A DNA stretch of 64,000 nucleotides from Parvularcula marina (GTDB taxonomy: Bacteria > Pseudomonadota > Alphaproteobacteria > Caulobacterales > Parvularculaceae): contig NZ_QUQO01000001.1 in the NCBI RefSeq assembly GCF_003399445.1, positions 2,725,001-2,789,000 of the forward strand, written 5' to 3'. Of the stretch, positions 37,367-46,150 are shown in pieces. Within the stretch, counting starts at the first letter, position 1. Each line of letters starts with the position of its first letter. The translations under genes were made by a program, and so were the position numbers. A model generated the notes under the pieces. The model saw nothing but the letters and a program-made list of their open reading frames with translations, was not told where the DNA came from and did not search any database.

Positions 37367-39549
37367 GCAGTCCCCGTCGAGCGAGCCACGACCCGACGGA
37401 GACAAGTTCGCATACGGAGGTCCTCACGGACAAGGCGAAGGTAGCTCCGCGCGATTCCGAAGTAAATGAAGCTTGGTCCTTCCTGAGCCGTCTGCGGGCG
37501 GGCGGCCCATGGCTGCTCTGCCGCAAAGAACGAAGTGGTGGACTCAAGGGACATCTCATAAAGAGTCGAGAAAAGCTCGCAGAATGGCTGACCGCATGTC
37601 CCCACGACGACTGGTACGTCACAATCGGCGAACTCCATCGGGAAATCCACAAGAAGCCCAACAAAGAGGACATGGCTGGTGCTCGCTGGCTCTGGGTCGA
37701 CATCGATCCGGTGGGCGAAGAGACGGTCGAAGACATCGTTGCCCGTCTCCTGTCGATGAAGCCGGACATCGTGGTCCGGTCGGGGCGAGGTGCATGGGGG
37801 CTATGGGAACTCGACGCTCTCGGCACGAAAGAAGAGGTCGAGGCGGCCAACCGTGTCCTTATAGGCAAGGCGGGTGGAGATGCTTGCCACAATATCGACC
37901 GCCTTATGCGTCTGCCCGGCTCAATAAACTCGAAGAACGGCCAACGCGCATCTTGGGAAGCGGTTCGCGATCCCGCTCCGCGAAGTCTCGCTGACTTTCC
38001 GAAGCTAGAGGAAGCGAGGTCAGTGGCGCCTGTGGCTGTGGAGACAGACTATCTAAATGTCGATCCCTCCGACATTCACGATCTGGACATCCCACCTAAG
38101 GCAAAGGAGGCGGCACTACAGGCACCGCAAGGTTCCCGCAACGAAGCGGCCAGAACATTCCTCACTTCCTGCGCGGCGGTGGGCGTGCCGGACGAGCTCG
38201 TCCTAGGCATCGCTTTGTCGGGCCTCCCTGTCACCGACTTCTTCGTCCGTGATAAGAACAACGGGCAGCGTTCGGACCCGGTGGCTTTCGCTGCGAAGCA
38301 ACTGGCGAAGGCAAAGGAATGGGTCAAAGCGCGGCGCGCCGATGAGCCAAGCTGGCACGAGACATCTAAGGAGGGGCGACCCTTCGCCAGCTACCGCAAC
38401 GCCCGCGAGGCTCTTGGCCACCTCGATCTCGACATTTGGCACGATGCCTTCAGCGCCGTAGATATGGTGGAGGGGCTCCCAGTGCAGACCTACAACGGAC
38501 CTGTAGGCGACACGGCGCTCGCCGTCTTGCGCGACATGGTGATCGTCCGGCACGGCTTCGATCCGAAGAAGGAGCACCTGCGAGATGCGTTTGCCTCGCT
38601 CGCCATCGAGCATCGGCGAGACCCGATTGTCGACTATCTGGAAGAGCTGACCTGGGATGGGCAGGAGCGGCTCGCAACGTGGATGGTCCGCGCATATGGT
38701 GCGCCGGACACGCCCTATGTGCGGGCGGTAGGTCGTCTAATGCTCCGGGCCATGTGCCGGAGGGCGCGAGAACCGGGGGTCAAGTATGACCACATGGTGA
38801 TCCTCGAAGGGCCGCAAGGCGTTGGCAAATCATTGTCGCTGTCGATACTAGCTAGCGAGCGATTTTCCGATGCGAGCCTATTTACTCGAGACGCCGGGCG
38901 AGATCGCGCAGAACTCCTACAAGGAAACTGGATCAACGAGGTTGCCGAGTTGGAAGGTCTAACCAAGCGAGACATGACCGACGTGAAGGCGTTCATTACC
39001 CAGACAGTCGACGAATACCGTCCCGCCTATGGCTACCACAAGAAACGCTTCCCGAGGCGCGGCATACTTGTAGGCACCACGAACGAGCAGGACTGGAATC
39101 GCGACCCGACTGGCGCAAGACGGTTCCTTCCGGTGTGGTGCGAGAAGGTCGATGTGGAATGGCTGCGTGCGAATCGCGACCAGCTCTTCGCCGAGGCGGA
39201 TGCCGCAGGGGATGGCCCACTGGTCTTGCCAGCAGACGTGATCGGTGACGCACAGACGGAGCAGGCCGCAAGGGCCGAGGCCCATGCGTGGGACGACGTT
39301 CTCGAACGCATGGCGCCGGAGGCACGGTTCGCGGGTACCGACCGGGTCAGCTCTGAGTATGTAATGCGGAAGATTTTGGCGCTTTCTGCGACCGACATGG
39401 CAAGGCGCGAGACACCCCGCACCTTAAGGCGACGGATGAATGAGCTGGGTTGGGATGGGCCGAAGACGGTTGTCCTAGAGGATAGCGAACGCGCGAAGGG
39501 TTATACACGGCCCACGCCGCCAAACGTACAGCAAGAAATACCGTTCTAG
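37363..39549 (+). CDS. Primase-polymerase / VirE-type helicase replication protein
   Basis: 728 residues from the ATG at 37363, chosen because it overlaps the upstream stop as ATGA; the in-frame start at 37342 lies inside the HTH gene. The N-terminal domain has the archaeo-eukaryotic-primase-like metal motif WVDIDP (D113, D115) and NIDRLMRLPGSINSKNG (~177-193), typical of plasmid and phage prim-pols. The C-terminal domain is a virulence-associated-E (PF05272)-like ATPase: Walker A GPQGVGKS at 483-490, WINEVAEL (~523-530) as Walker B, and GTTNEQDWNRDPTGARRFLP downstream. It would prime and unwind at the element's own origin, the role of the P4 alpha protein or PICI primase-helicases. The iteron cluster begins at its stop codon. 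Confidence 0.9.
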   Translation: MSSPRRASHDPTETSSHTEVLTDKAKVAPRDSEVNEAWSFLSRLRAGGPWLLCRKERSGGLKGHLIKSREKLAEWLTACPHDDWYVTIGELHREIHKKPNKEDMAGARWLWVDIDPVGEETVEDIVARLLSMKPDIVVRSGRGAWGLWELDALGTKEEVEAANRVLIGKAGGDACHNIDRLMRLPGSINSKNGQRASWEAVRDPAPRSLADFPKLEEARSVAPVAVETDYLNVDPSDIHDLDIPPKAKEAALQAPQGSRNEAARTFLTSCAAVGVPDELVLGIALSGLPVTDFFVRDKNNGQRSDPVAFAAKQLAKAKEWVKARRADEPSWHETSKEGRPFASYRNAREALGHLDLDIWHDAFSAVDMVEGLPVQTYNGPVGDTALAVLRDMVIVRHGFDPKKEHLRDAFASLAIEHRRDPIVDYLEELTWDGQERLATWMVRAYGAPDTPYVRAVGRLMLRAMCRRAREPGVKYDHMVILEGPQGVGKSLSLSILASERFSDASLFTRDAGRDRAELLQGNWINEVAELEGLTKRDMTDVKAFITQTVDEYRPAYGYHKKRFPRRGILVGTTNEQDWNRDPTGARRFLPVWCEKVDVEWLRANRDQLFAEADAAGDGPLVLPADVIGDAQTEQAARAEAHAWDDVLERMAPEARFAGTDRVSSEYVMRKILALSATDMARRETPRTLRRRMNELGWDGPKTVVLEDSERAKGYTRPTPPNVQQEIPF

Positions 39550-39734
39550 TAACCCCATCGTAACTGCTCGGTAACCGGAGGATTACGTCTTAAGTTCCCG
39601 CAAACACTACAGGTAACCGTAGTAACCCTAGGAACAGGGAAAATCTCGGAAGGAGGAGTGGGGCGAGGCTGGCGCTGCTGTGGGCGGAATTCCAGAACAA
39701 TGATTTTAAGCGGTTACTCCGGTTACCGGTTACC
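39549..39734. repeat. GTAAC/GGTAACC iteron cluster, candidate replication origin
   Basis: GTAAC-type motifs in forward orientation lie at 39549, 39560, 39570 (GGTAACC), 39612 (GGTAACC) and 39622. In inverse orientation GGTTACT lies at 39712 and GGTTACC at 39721 and 39728, the last two touching. The two arrays face each other across ~85 bp. Repeats right after a primase-helicase gene are the arrangement of phage and satellite origins (P4 type). The rest of the 316-bp gap (39550-39865) shows no supported gene. Confidence 0.65.
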
Positions 39735-39865
39735 TTCTCACGATCTCGTTTTGCTCGGGTATGAAATCCGAAGACGAGTTATCGTTGCGGAGATTCGGCG
39801 GATTGCTCCCGGCAAAAAGGCCAGCAGCTTTTTAGGCTCCTGTCCGATATCGGAACTCTCCGCCA

Positions 39866-40360
39866 TTGCAGTCACTTGCGAGGCCGACATTGCGACGGGA
39901 AACCGAGGCGAAACCTGAGACTCCGAAATCAGCGGATGATGTGGTTGTGCGGAACGAAGGCGGCCACACGCGGCGCGTCGGCGCGCGCGGCGTCTCTGTG
40001 GTCGAGGACATGGCGAGGAATGGCTGTTCAGAAACCAGCATTGCCAAGAAGCTTCGCGTCGCAACGAGCACCTTCCGTGAGATAAAGAGACGTCAACCGG
40101 AAGTCTTGGAAGCGCTGGAGCGTGGCTATAGCGCGATGGAGGACGAGCTTGTCGACCTCCTCATGAGACGCGCGCGCGACCCGAGTCACAAGGGCGGCGT
40201 GACCGCAGCCATCTTTCTGCTCAAGGCGCGACGTGGCTACGAGGGAACGAAGACGCCAGCTCACATCACCATCAACAACGACAATCGTCAGCAGACGATG
40301 TTGCTGCCATCAGCGGATGAGATGGATGTCTACCTAAGCCGCGCGAGGGAGATGGCATGA
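39866..40360 (+). CDS. Terminase small-subunit-like HTH protein
   Basis: Up to 164 residues from TTG at 39866; the true start is uncertain and may be a GTG further in. Residues ~45-75 (VVEDMARNGCSETSIAKKLR, STFREIKRR) are a helix-turn-helix, followed by a helical region (LEALERGYSAMEDELVDLLM, AAIFLLKARRGYEG) as in phage small terminases. It sits two genes before the large terminase, as TerS usually does. It would recognise the packaging site and set which DNA is packaged. The assignment rests on architecture and position. Confidence 0.65.
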   Translation: MQSLARPTLRRETEAKPETPKSADDVVVRNEGGHTRRVGARGVSVVEDMARNGCSETSIAKKLRVATSTFREIKRRQPEVLEALERGYSAMEDELVDLLMRRARDPSHKGGVTAAIFLLKARRGYEGTKTPAHITINNDNRQQTMLLPSADEMDVYLSRAREMA

Positions 40361-40467
40361 AGACCTCTCACCCCTTTCGGGACAAGGTCGTCCGGCTGCG
40401 GTGGATCACCCTGTACCTCCGCCGCCAGGCGAAACGTCGAGAAGCAAAGAAGAAGGAGCAGGTCTAA
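40357..40467 (+). CDS. 36-residue basic peptide, coupled on both sides
   Basis: ATG at 40357 overlaps the stop of the TerS-like gene (ATGA), and the stop TAA at 40465-40467 is followed at once by the ATG of the large terminase. The product begins MKTSHPFRDKVVRLRWITLY and is very basic, ending KKKEQV. It exactly fills the gap, and the fit at both ends argues that it is translated. It may be only a ribosome-relay peptide or a DNA-binding packaging cofactor; the function is unknown. Confidence 0.6.
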   Translation: MKTSHPFRDKVVRLRWITLYLRRQAKRREAKKKEQV

Positions 40468-41859
40468 ATGGCTCAGATGTCACCCTTCCAGCTCTCGGTA
40501 TTAAAGACGCCAGAGACCGCCAATCTGGCTCTCTTGGGCGCGAGGGGCGGAGGAAAGACTACAGCCGCCGTCCTGTTGGCGCTGCGTCACGTGCAGCAGT
40601 ACGGCGAGGACGCAAGTGTTCTAATTGTCCGCCGCACCTTCCGCTCTCTTTCTCAGTTCGAGGATGAGATGTTGTCCCTCTTGGGTGCTGTGAGTGGCGG
40701 AGCGCACAGCTTCAACCGAGCCGAGCACATTGCACGATTCAATGGAGCGACCATCGAGCTGTCCGCCATAGAGGATCAGCGCGGATATGACCGCCTTCAG
40801 GGCAAGAGCTACACCCTCATCATCGTCGACGAGGTCACTCAGTACCCGTCTGAGAGACTGCTGCGCCTGCTGCGGTCCAACCTGCGCGGGCCCGGCCACG
40901 TGCCCACGCGCGTGGTCTACTGTGGCAACCCCGGCGGCCCCCTTCATGGGCGAATCTACGAACGCCATGTCAGGGGACGCCGAAGCCATGTCCCATACGA
41001 ACTCGAGCTGGCTGACAGCGACGAGACGGAGACATGGATCACGATCAATTCTGGTCCGGCTGACAACCCCTTCATCGACACGCAGGCATACATTCGTCGT
41101 CTGCGCGAGGCCTGCCACGGCGACCCAGTGAGACTGCAACAATGGCTCTTCGGATCTTGGGAGCAGGGCTCCGGCCTAATGTGGCCCATGTTTGACTCAT
41201 CCGTCCACGTTATATCATGGGACGCTCCCGTGGACCCGGACCAGTTCGTGCCCCGTGTGGGCATTGACTTCGGCCTCTCCGCGCCGTCCTGCGCCCATCT
41301 CGGCATCCGCGCCAAGCGTGACCTGACCTTCCCCGATGGGAGGAGGCTGCCCCGTGACAGCGTCATCGTCGTTGACGAGGTGTCCGACGTCATCTGGCAG
41401 GACGACAACCTCAACACCTCCTCGGAGTGGGGCCCTGATCGTCTAGCAGAGAGGGTCGCCTCGATGTGTGCCAATCATGGTGTTCATCGTCCCTCTGGCG
41501 TGGTCGACAATTACAGGGGCATTCAGGGTGACGATGTCATCAACGTCATGCGCCAGACAGGGCAGTTCTGGAACTTGACTCTGCCCAAGAAGGGCCGCCG
41601 CGCGGAGCGCTGGGCGCTCATGGGCTCGATGTTGACCGCCGCCACCGAGCAGAACCCAAGTCGTCCGCATCTCTTCGTCAGCGAGCGCTGCAAATTTCTC
41701 ATTCACGCCATAGGCAACTCGGTCCGGGATGAGAAGGACCCGGACGACGTGGCCGACACGCCTCATTGCCCGGATCACCCGTTAGATTCGTGCACGTACA
41801 TGCTGGCCGAGCAACGCGTGCAACGTGTCACATCCAGCCGACTGGTCGGCGTCTACTGA
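40468..41859 (+). CDS. Phage terminase large subunit (TerL)
   Basis: 463 residues, a normal TerL length. The N-terminal packaging ATPase has Walker A GARGGGKT (24-31) and Walker B LIIVDE (117-122), with GNPGGP as a coupling-type motif (~153-158). The C-terminal RNase H-fold nuclease has the first acidic residue in VGIDFG (D267), more acidic residues in VVDEVSD (~300) and SGVVDNYRG (~345), and ends CTYMLAEQRVQRV. The protein looks intact. It would pump element DNA into a procapsid, but no portal or capsid is encoded here, so a helper phage would have to supply it. Annotated as family-certain, role inferred. Confidence 0.92.
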   Translation: MAQMSPFQLSVLKTPETANLALLGARGGGKTTAAVLLALRHVQQYGEDASVLIVRRTFRSLSQFEDEMLSLLGAVSGGAHSFNRAEHIARFNGATIELSAIEDQRGYDRLQGKSYTLIIVDEVTQYPSERLLRLLRSNLRGPGHVPTRVVYCGNPGGPLHGRIYERHVRGRRSHVPYELELADSDETETWITINSGPADNPFIDTQAYIRRLREACHGDPVRLQQWLFGSWEQGSGLMWPMFDSSVHVISWDAPVDPDQFVPRVGIDFGLSAPSCAHLGIRAKRDLTFPDGRRLPRDSVIVVDEVSDVIWQDDNLNTSSEWGPDRLAERVASMCANHGVHRPSGVVDNYRGIQGDDVINVMRQTGQFWNLTLPKKGRRAERWALMGSMLTAATEQNPSRPHLFVSERCKFLIHAIGNSVRDEKDPDDVADTPHCPDHPLDSCTYMLAEQRVQRVTSSRLVGVY

Positions 41860-41870
41860 GGAAAACTGAT

Positions 41871-42554
41871 ATGACAACCATCGACGATGTATTGCGAAAC
41901 CGTCCACGAGCGAGACAACCGTATCCGGACCCGGCACGACAGGCTGCCATGCGCGCCCGACGCTTGGACCCCCCGCCCATCGACTTCAATGTGCGAGGCG
42001 AGAGCATGGCCGCTATGTCCGCCCGCCACGGACTTGAGACTCTCTTGGGCGCGTGGCGTCAGATCAGCGAGTTGGCTTGCAATCCGCACACGCCGCTGCG
42101 AGAACTTGGCGAGCGAGGCTGGAACGCCATGCAGCGGGGCCTCGCCGCGACTGATCGGGCACGGAACACCGTGGAGGCGAACATCAAGGCACTGGACAAG
42201 ACCATCGCTGAGAAGACCATGCCTCCCATTTCAGATGCAATGGCCGGGGAGCTTCGTTCTCTGGTCCGACAGGACCCCTCGCGTGCATTCGACCTCGTGC
42301 GGGAAGACGTGCGCTTCTCATCAGCGCTATTGCGCGCACCGGCGGCGCTGTCCGGCCTAAGGCCCGACCAGCACGACAAGGTGCGAGAAATGGCAGAGCT
42401 TACTCACGCTCCCCGCGAGGTCGCCTTGCGCGGGGAGGCGACCGCCGCTCGCGAGGTGCTGGACAAGGCGGGGGAGCGGGCCATGGGTGTCGTCGCGGCC
42501 AAGCTGAGCGAGTGGCAGGAGGCCACGCCCGACATGGGGGCGCTCGATGGGTGA
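41871..42554 (+). CDS. Unknown helical protein following TerL
   Basis: 227 residues from the ATG at 41871, preceded by gagg. The open frame extends upstream into TerL without a ribosome site. The sequence is Ala/Arg/Glu-rich and predicted mostly helical, with a long helix around ~65-115 (LETLLGAWRQISELA, ANIKALDKTIAEKT). There is no signal peptide, membrane segment or recognised motif. By position after TerL it could replace or modify a portal or head component, or be a packaging accessory. It is too short for a portal and I do not recognise it. Confidence 0.7.
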   Translation: MTTIDDVLRNRPRARQPYPDPARQAAMRARRLDPPPIDFNVRGESMAAMSARHGLETLLGAWRQISELACNPHTPLRELGERGWNAMQRGLAATDRARNTVEANIKALDKTIAEKTMPPISDAMAGELRSLVRQDPSRAFDLVREDVRFSSALLRAPAALSGLRPDQHDKVREMAELTHAPREVALRGEATAAREVLDKAGERAMGVVAAKLSEWQEATPDMGALDG

Positions 42555-42717
42555 CCGCGGACCGAGCCGCCCGCCTGTGACACGCGGAGAAGGGCCGGAT
42601 CGTGGCTTTCGAACATCTACAGTCACCGAGTTGCGCGAACGTGAGCAGCGCGAGGCGGTCAAGGCATTACAAGAGAAGTATTTGAGCGATGGGTCGTTTC
42701 AACACCGAAATTCCTGA
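42547..42717 (+). CDS. Small unknown protein (56 aa), overlapping both neighbours
   Basis: ATG at 42547 lies 8 bp inside the end of the 227-residue gene, and its stop at 42717 lies 29 bp inside the next gene. The product starts MGDRGPSRPPVTRGEGPDRG and then has a charged helix (TVTELREREQREAVKALQEK). The nested arrangement is typical of phage small genes. Coding status is plausible, not certain. Confidence 0.5.
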   Translation: MGDRGPSRPPVTRGEGPDRGFRTSTVTELREREQREAVKALQEKYLSDGSFQHRNS

Positions 42718-43000
42718 TGTGCTCATCGCTCAGGCAATGCACCATCTCAGCCACGAGCAGCTCGCGGTGATCCGGGGCTTGGCGCGGGCGCAAATCGAGA
42801 CGGGACGGCGGTTCTCGCAGCCTTCGATCCGAGCGTTCTGCGACGAGCACGGGATTCCGGGAGACCCTGTGCTACGCGCACTTGGCTGGGGGCCGGGAGA
42901 CCACGACATGGTCCTTGGTCGCATCACCAGTGTCGTGGAGGACATGGCCTGCACCTCCGGGGCGGCACTGTGCGCGTTGGCGAAGTGTTCGGACTGCTGA
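42689..43000 (+). CDS. Unknown small protein (103 aa)
   Basis: ATG at 42689, starting inside the 56-residue ORF. It is an all-helical, soluble-looking sequence (VLIAQAMHHLSHEQLAVIRG, RRFSQPSIRAFCDEHGIPGD) ending with three cysteines near the C-terminus (ALCALAKCSDC). A compact HTH-like fold in ~40-70 is possible. No family recognised. It ends the coupled gene series that starts at the AlpA-like gene. Confidence 0.6.
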   Translation: MGRFNTEIPDVLIAQAMHHLSHEQLAVIRGLARAQIETGRRFSQPSIRAFCDEHGIPGDPVLRALGWGPGDHDMVLGRITSVVEDMACTSGAALCALAKCSDC

Positions 43001-43243
43001 CGACGTAGAACTCTCGCTGACGCGACCACGCTCGATGGGTGGCGCGTGCCTCTTCTCTTGCTCATACCAGACTCATACGCCGACCCTGCCGCAGAGCGCT
43101 AACGTCCGTTTACCGATCTTTTGGGTTTACTTCTGGCTCGGGTTCGCCCTATGAAAGGTTCATGTTTTGTTCTGTTTCAATCCCATTCCTCGTCAGCGCG
43201 TGCGCCGTGCTCGACTATCACGGGCCAGAAATGGAGACCCAGT

Positions 43244-43498
43244 ATGCCCACAACGTCCAAGTCGAAGACCTCCGCCCGCCGGGCGAGGCAGGAAGAGCCG
43301 TCCTTGCGGCTCTGCGTGAGCGAGAATCCGAAGAAGCCCGGCTCCGCTGCCCATGCGCGCTTCGCAGCCATGATGACCGCCGCGACCGATGGCGTCGTCT
43401 CAATCGAGGCGGCCCTGTCTGCGGGCTACACCCGCGCCGACCTCGCCCATGACAGGGGCAAAGGATTCATCGCACTCAAAACGCGAATCAGTGAGTGA
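43244..43498 (+). CDS. Unknown small protein (84 aa)
   Basis: The ATG at 43244 is favoured over in-frame starts further upstream (43121, 43151) because ggagaccc precedes it and the upstream part looks non-coding. The N-terminus is Lys/Arg/Ser-rich (MPTTSKSKTSARRARQEEPS). The C-terminal half is better conserved-looking: SAAHARFAAMMTAATDGVVS and EAALSAGYTRADLAHDRGKG, probably an HTH-like fold. Separated from the packaging genes by ~240 bp without a supported gene. Function unknown. Confidence 0.55.
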   Translation: MPTTSKSKTSARRARQEEPSLRLCVSENPKKPGSAAHARFAAMMTAATDGVVSIEAALSAGYTRADLAHDRGKGFIALKTRISE

Positions 43499-43563
43499 GT
43501 TTTTTATGATGGGATTGGTACGTACCCTCAAAGAATCGCATTGCATCCGAGAATCGCTTAAAC

Positions 43564-43588
43564 GCATCCTTCTTACCCTTAAGGATGC
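43564..43588 (+). promoter_or_regulatory. Inverted repeat just before the restriction endonuclease start
   Basis: GCATCCTT (43564-43571) and AAGGATGC (43581-43588) are perfect 8-bp arms around a 9-base spacer. The repeat ends 6 bases before the ATG at 43595, so it covers the ribosome-binding area. It could be an operator or an RNA hairpin that limits endonuclease expression. Confidence 0.5.
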
Positions 43589-43594
43589 AGTTAG

Positions 43595-44326
43595 ATGGGC
43601 GAACTTGCCGCTTCCATGGATCAAATCATAATCCCGCGGCAGGAATTGTCAGATTGGGGTACCGCATGGCTGGGCACTGTTAACGCGACTAATGGGAAAA
43701 CTAAGTCGGCAAGCGCGTTTGATCGCCAACAATCAGTAAACTTCGCAAGTTTTATTGACATGGAGGTCGGAAAAGCGCTCGCTAAATTCCTTGGTGGAAT
43801 CAACGTGGTTACGCCTCATCCTTACGCTTTGCTTCCACCCGAACCTGACTGTGTCGAAGTAGGGCCCGCGCGCATAATCGGGGGCATCCGGCCGCAGAAC
43901 TTTGATGTTGCGTATCGACCCGATGGGCCGCGTATCGTTTTCGATAGCAAGTCGCTCAATGATCAAAAGTCCATCGGTAAGAACTGGCAGAACATGGTCA
44001 ACGACCTCGGCACAGAAGCCGCAACTGTTCACACAAGATTCCCGTACGCGATTGTTGCGTTTATGGTGGTTCTACCCAAGCCGGCAGTAGCAAAGAAACA
44101 AGAAGCAGACCTGGTTCGCACTCTAGAACGACTGGGAAATCGCAAAGATGTGCTCGATCAAGCTCATCTTGCTGAGGCACTTTCGCTGATACTTTGGGAT
44201 CCCCAAACTGGTGATGTTTGTCCGGATTCGCCTCCGCAGAACTCTTCACTGAGACTCGAAAACTTCTCTAGAGCTTTGGCACCCCACTACATTGATAGAT
44301 ACAAAGGGCTTCCGCCCCACGAGTAG
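43595..44326 (+). CDS. Probable type II restriction endonuclease (PD-(D/E)XK-like)
   Basis: 243 residues; ATG at 43595, with ATG at 43616 an alternative. A PD-(D/E)XK-type core is visible: D104 in NFDVAYRPDG, a beta-strand, then D117-S-K119 in RIVFDSKSLND. QNMVNDLGTEA follows, as in restriction endonucleases that protect themselves through a partner methylase. The gene is 3 bp upstream of an N6-adenine methyltransferase, which gives the functional assignment. AT-richer and with more AGA/AGG/TTT-type codons than the host genes around, so it was probably acquired separately. The recognition site is unknown. Confidence 0.75.
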   Translation: MGELAASMDQIIIPRQELSDWGTAWLGTVNATNGKTKSASAFDRQQSVNFASFIDMEVGKALAKFLGGINVVTPHPYALLPPEPDCVEVGPARIIGGIRPQNFDVAYRPDGPRIVFDSKSLNDQKSIGKNWQNMVNDLGTEAATVHTRFPYAIVAFMVVLPKPAVAKKQEADLVRTLERLGNRKDVLDQAHLAEALSLILWDPQTGDVCPDSPPQNSSLRLENFSRALAPHYIDRYKGLPPHE

Positions 44327-44329
44327 AAT

Positions 44330-46003
44330 ATGCAAAGACCAATATTTAAGAATAAACCTGTTGCAGATGAGAAAAAACTTCGGGGGGGATACTACACTCC
44401 TGTTGAGTTGGCGGAGTACCTAACTGCTTGGGCAATTAGAACAGGTGCTGAATCTATCCTTGAGCCGTCGTGTGGCGACGGAAATTTTTTGGTCGCTGCA
44501 CTGAGTAGACTCAATCAATTGTACGGCGCGGAACCCAAGCAGTCGCCACATTTGGTTGCTGTAGAAGTTCTTGAATCGGAAATTGAAAGAGCGCAGTCCC
44601 GCTGTTCTGCTCAAGTTTTCCCTGGTCTGACGACTGAATGGATATGTGACGACTTTTTCGCTTCGTACGGGGATCAACTAAAGCACTCCTCTTTTGATGT
44701 GATCATCGGCAATCCGCCGTTTATTCGGTTTCAATACTTTGACCCAGAGGTGCGCGATATTGCATTCAACCATCTCAGGGACGCATCCTATCGTCCAACA
44801 AAATTGGCGAATGCCTGGGCGGCCTTCGTTCAACTGTCGGTCGAGCTGCTGAAACCCGGTGGACGTTTGGCGATGGTAGTGCCAGCAGAACTGCTTCAAG
44901 TGGGTTACGCCTCCGAATTACGCGACCGACTTTCTAGGGGCTTCGAAGACATCGGGCTGATCGGGTTTCGGCAGCTAGTTTTTCCACAGATCCAACAGGA
45001 AGTAGTTTTATTGCTTGCCGAGGGAAAAACAGAGAGGCCGAATAATTCTGCCAGAATACACACAGTGGAATACATCAACGGGCAAGATCTTCCGAGTAAA
45101 CACGACTTCTTGGATGCTGTGCAGCATGCGCCAGAAAAATACACACGCTCCGGCATGAAATGGACGTCCTTGTTTCTAGATGACAGAGAATTTGATGCAC
45201 TGAGTGCAGCACAAAGTCACAATGGACTTGTCTCCTTAGGAGATCTAGCGCGTGTCGAAGTGGGTGTTGTCACGGGCCGAAATAGTTTCTTCGTGCTCGA
45301 TCAAGAATCTGTGAAATCAGCAAAAGCAGCCAGGTTTGTAACGAAAGTGGTTGGTAGAACGAACGCCTTGAGATCGATTGAGTTTTCCGCAGATGACTTC
45401 GGTCAGTATGCGGCACGTTCGCCAGCATATTTATTGGACTTGAGCAGGGTTACAGACAAGAAGTTCACGAAGGGGCTTCAAGAATACATTCAGGCTGGTG
45501 AAGATGCAGGAGTAAACACTGGTTACAAGTGCCGGATTAGAAAGCGTTGGTATGATGTGCCGTCCATCTATGTTCCAGATGGATTTATGTTTCGTCAAAT
45601 ACATCAGTTCCCTCTGTTGGTATCGAATGAAGCTGGTGCCACATCGACTGACACGATTCACAGGGTGCGAATAAAAGGCGATACTGACATTAAGCAGCTA
45701 GCATTTCGCGCATTCAATTCCCTCACCTTTGCTTGGTCAGAGGTGTGTGGCCGTAGCTATGGCGGCGGAGTTCTGGAACTTGAACCTCGTGAGGCGCAGG
45801 AACTTCCCATCCCCGATGTCGAGATAGATCAACAGGATGTACGAAAGCTCGACAATATGTTGCGAAATGCGCGCATCACCGAGGCGTTGGATTTCGCCGA
45901 TGAAGTCCTTCTGCGCAGAGGGTTGGGCTTTGGCGTTGCCGACGTCAAGCTGCTAAGAAGCAGTTGGGAGACGCTCCGTGATCGTCGTATCGGTCGGAGA
46001 TGA
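44330..46003 (+). CDS. N6-adenine DNA methyltransferase (M.TaqI/Eco57I-like class)
   Basis: 557 residues. Motif X is GGYYTP (19-24), SAM-binding motif I is [12 protein letters not shown] (43-54), and catalytic motif IV is NPPF (128-131, in [12 protein letters not shown]). The C-terminal half (~260-530) should be the target-recognition domain, ending with [17 protein letters not shown] as in type I/IIG-like enzymes. It would methylate adenine in the partner endonuclease site. The class gamma order (X-I-IV-TRD) matches M.TaqI. The 3-bp spacing after the endonuclease and the shared low GC show one cassette. A solitary orphan methylase is unlikely. Confidence 0.9.
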   Translation: MQRPIFKNKPVADEKKLRGGYYTPVELAEYLTAWAIRTGAESILEPSCGDGNFLVAALSRLNQLYGAEPKQSPHLVAVEVLESEIERAQSRCSAQVFPGLTTEWICDDFFASYGDQLKHSSFDVIIGNPPFIRFQYFDPEVRDIAFNHLRDASYRPTKLANAWAAFVQLSVELLKPGGRLAMVVPAELLQVGYASELRDRLSRGFEDIGLIGFRQLVFPQIQQEVVLLLAEGKTERPNNSARIHTVEYINGQDLPSKHDFLDAVQHAPEKYTRSGMKWTSLFLDDREFDALSAAQSHNGLVSLGDLARVEVGVVTGRNSFFVLDQESVKSAKAARFVTKVVGRTNALRSIEFSADDFGQYAARSPAYLLDLSRVTDKKFTKGLQEYIQAGEDAGVNTGYKCRIRKRWYDVPSIYVPDGFMFRQIHQFPLLVSNEAGATSTDTIHRVRIKGDTDIKQLAFRAFNSLTFAWSEVCGRSYGGGVLELEPREAQELPIPDVEIDQQDVRKLDNMLRNARITEALDFADEVLLRRGLGFGVADVKLLRSSWETLRDRRIGRR

Positions 46004-46007
46004 GCGA

Positions 46008-46084
46008 TGGCGACCCCGGCGCGATTCGAACGCGCGACCTCCGGATTAGGAATCCGATGCTCTATCCTGCTGAGCTACGGGGTC
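46008..46084 (-). tRNA. tRNA-Arg(CCT), complete copy carried by the element
   Basis: 77 nt on the minus strand. Acceptor GACCCCG pairs perfectly with CGGGGTC; the D-arm is GCTC/GAGC; anticodon stem TCGGA/TCCGG holds loop TTCCTAA with anticodon CCT (46048-46050); T-arm GCGCG-TTCGAAT-CGCGC; discriminator G and encoded CCA. It has the same anticodon as the host gene that the element splits, but differs in the anticodon and T stems, so it is not a simple duplicate. It lies ~710 bp inside attR and most likely restores AGG decoding. Confidence 0.95.
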
Positions 46085-46095
46085 TCAGTTGATGA

Positions 46096-46137
46096 ATAGC
46101 CTGTCGCGTGCGAAGAGACAAACCTAGGGCAGGCTAT
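46096..46137. promoter_or_regulatory. Inverted repeat between the tRNA and the orphan gene
   Basis: ATAGCCTG (46096-46103) and CAGGCTAT (46130-46137) are perfect 8-bp arms separated by 26 bases. The right arm is 13 bases before the GTG of the next gene. It lies between the divergent tRNA and the orphan gene and may be an operator for either. Confidence 0.35.
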
Positions 46138-46150
46138 CGGGGAGGGAGTC

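Noticed and set aside
43001-43243. Additional gene between the 103-aa and 84-aa genes
   Set aside because: Frames open here (such as 43039-43452) lack ribosome sites and overlap the better-supported start at 43244.
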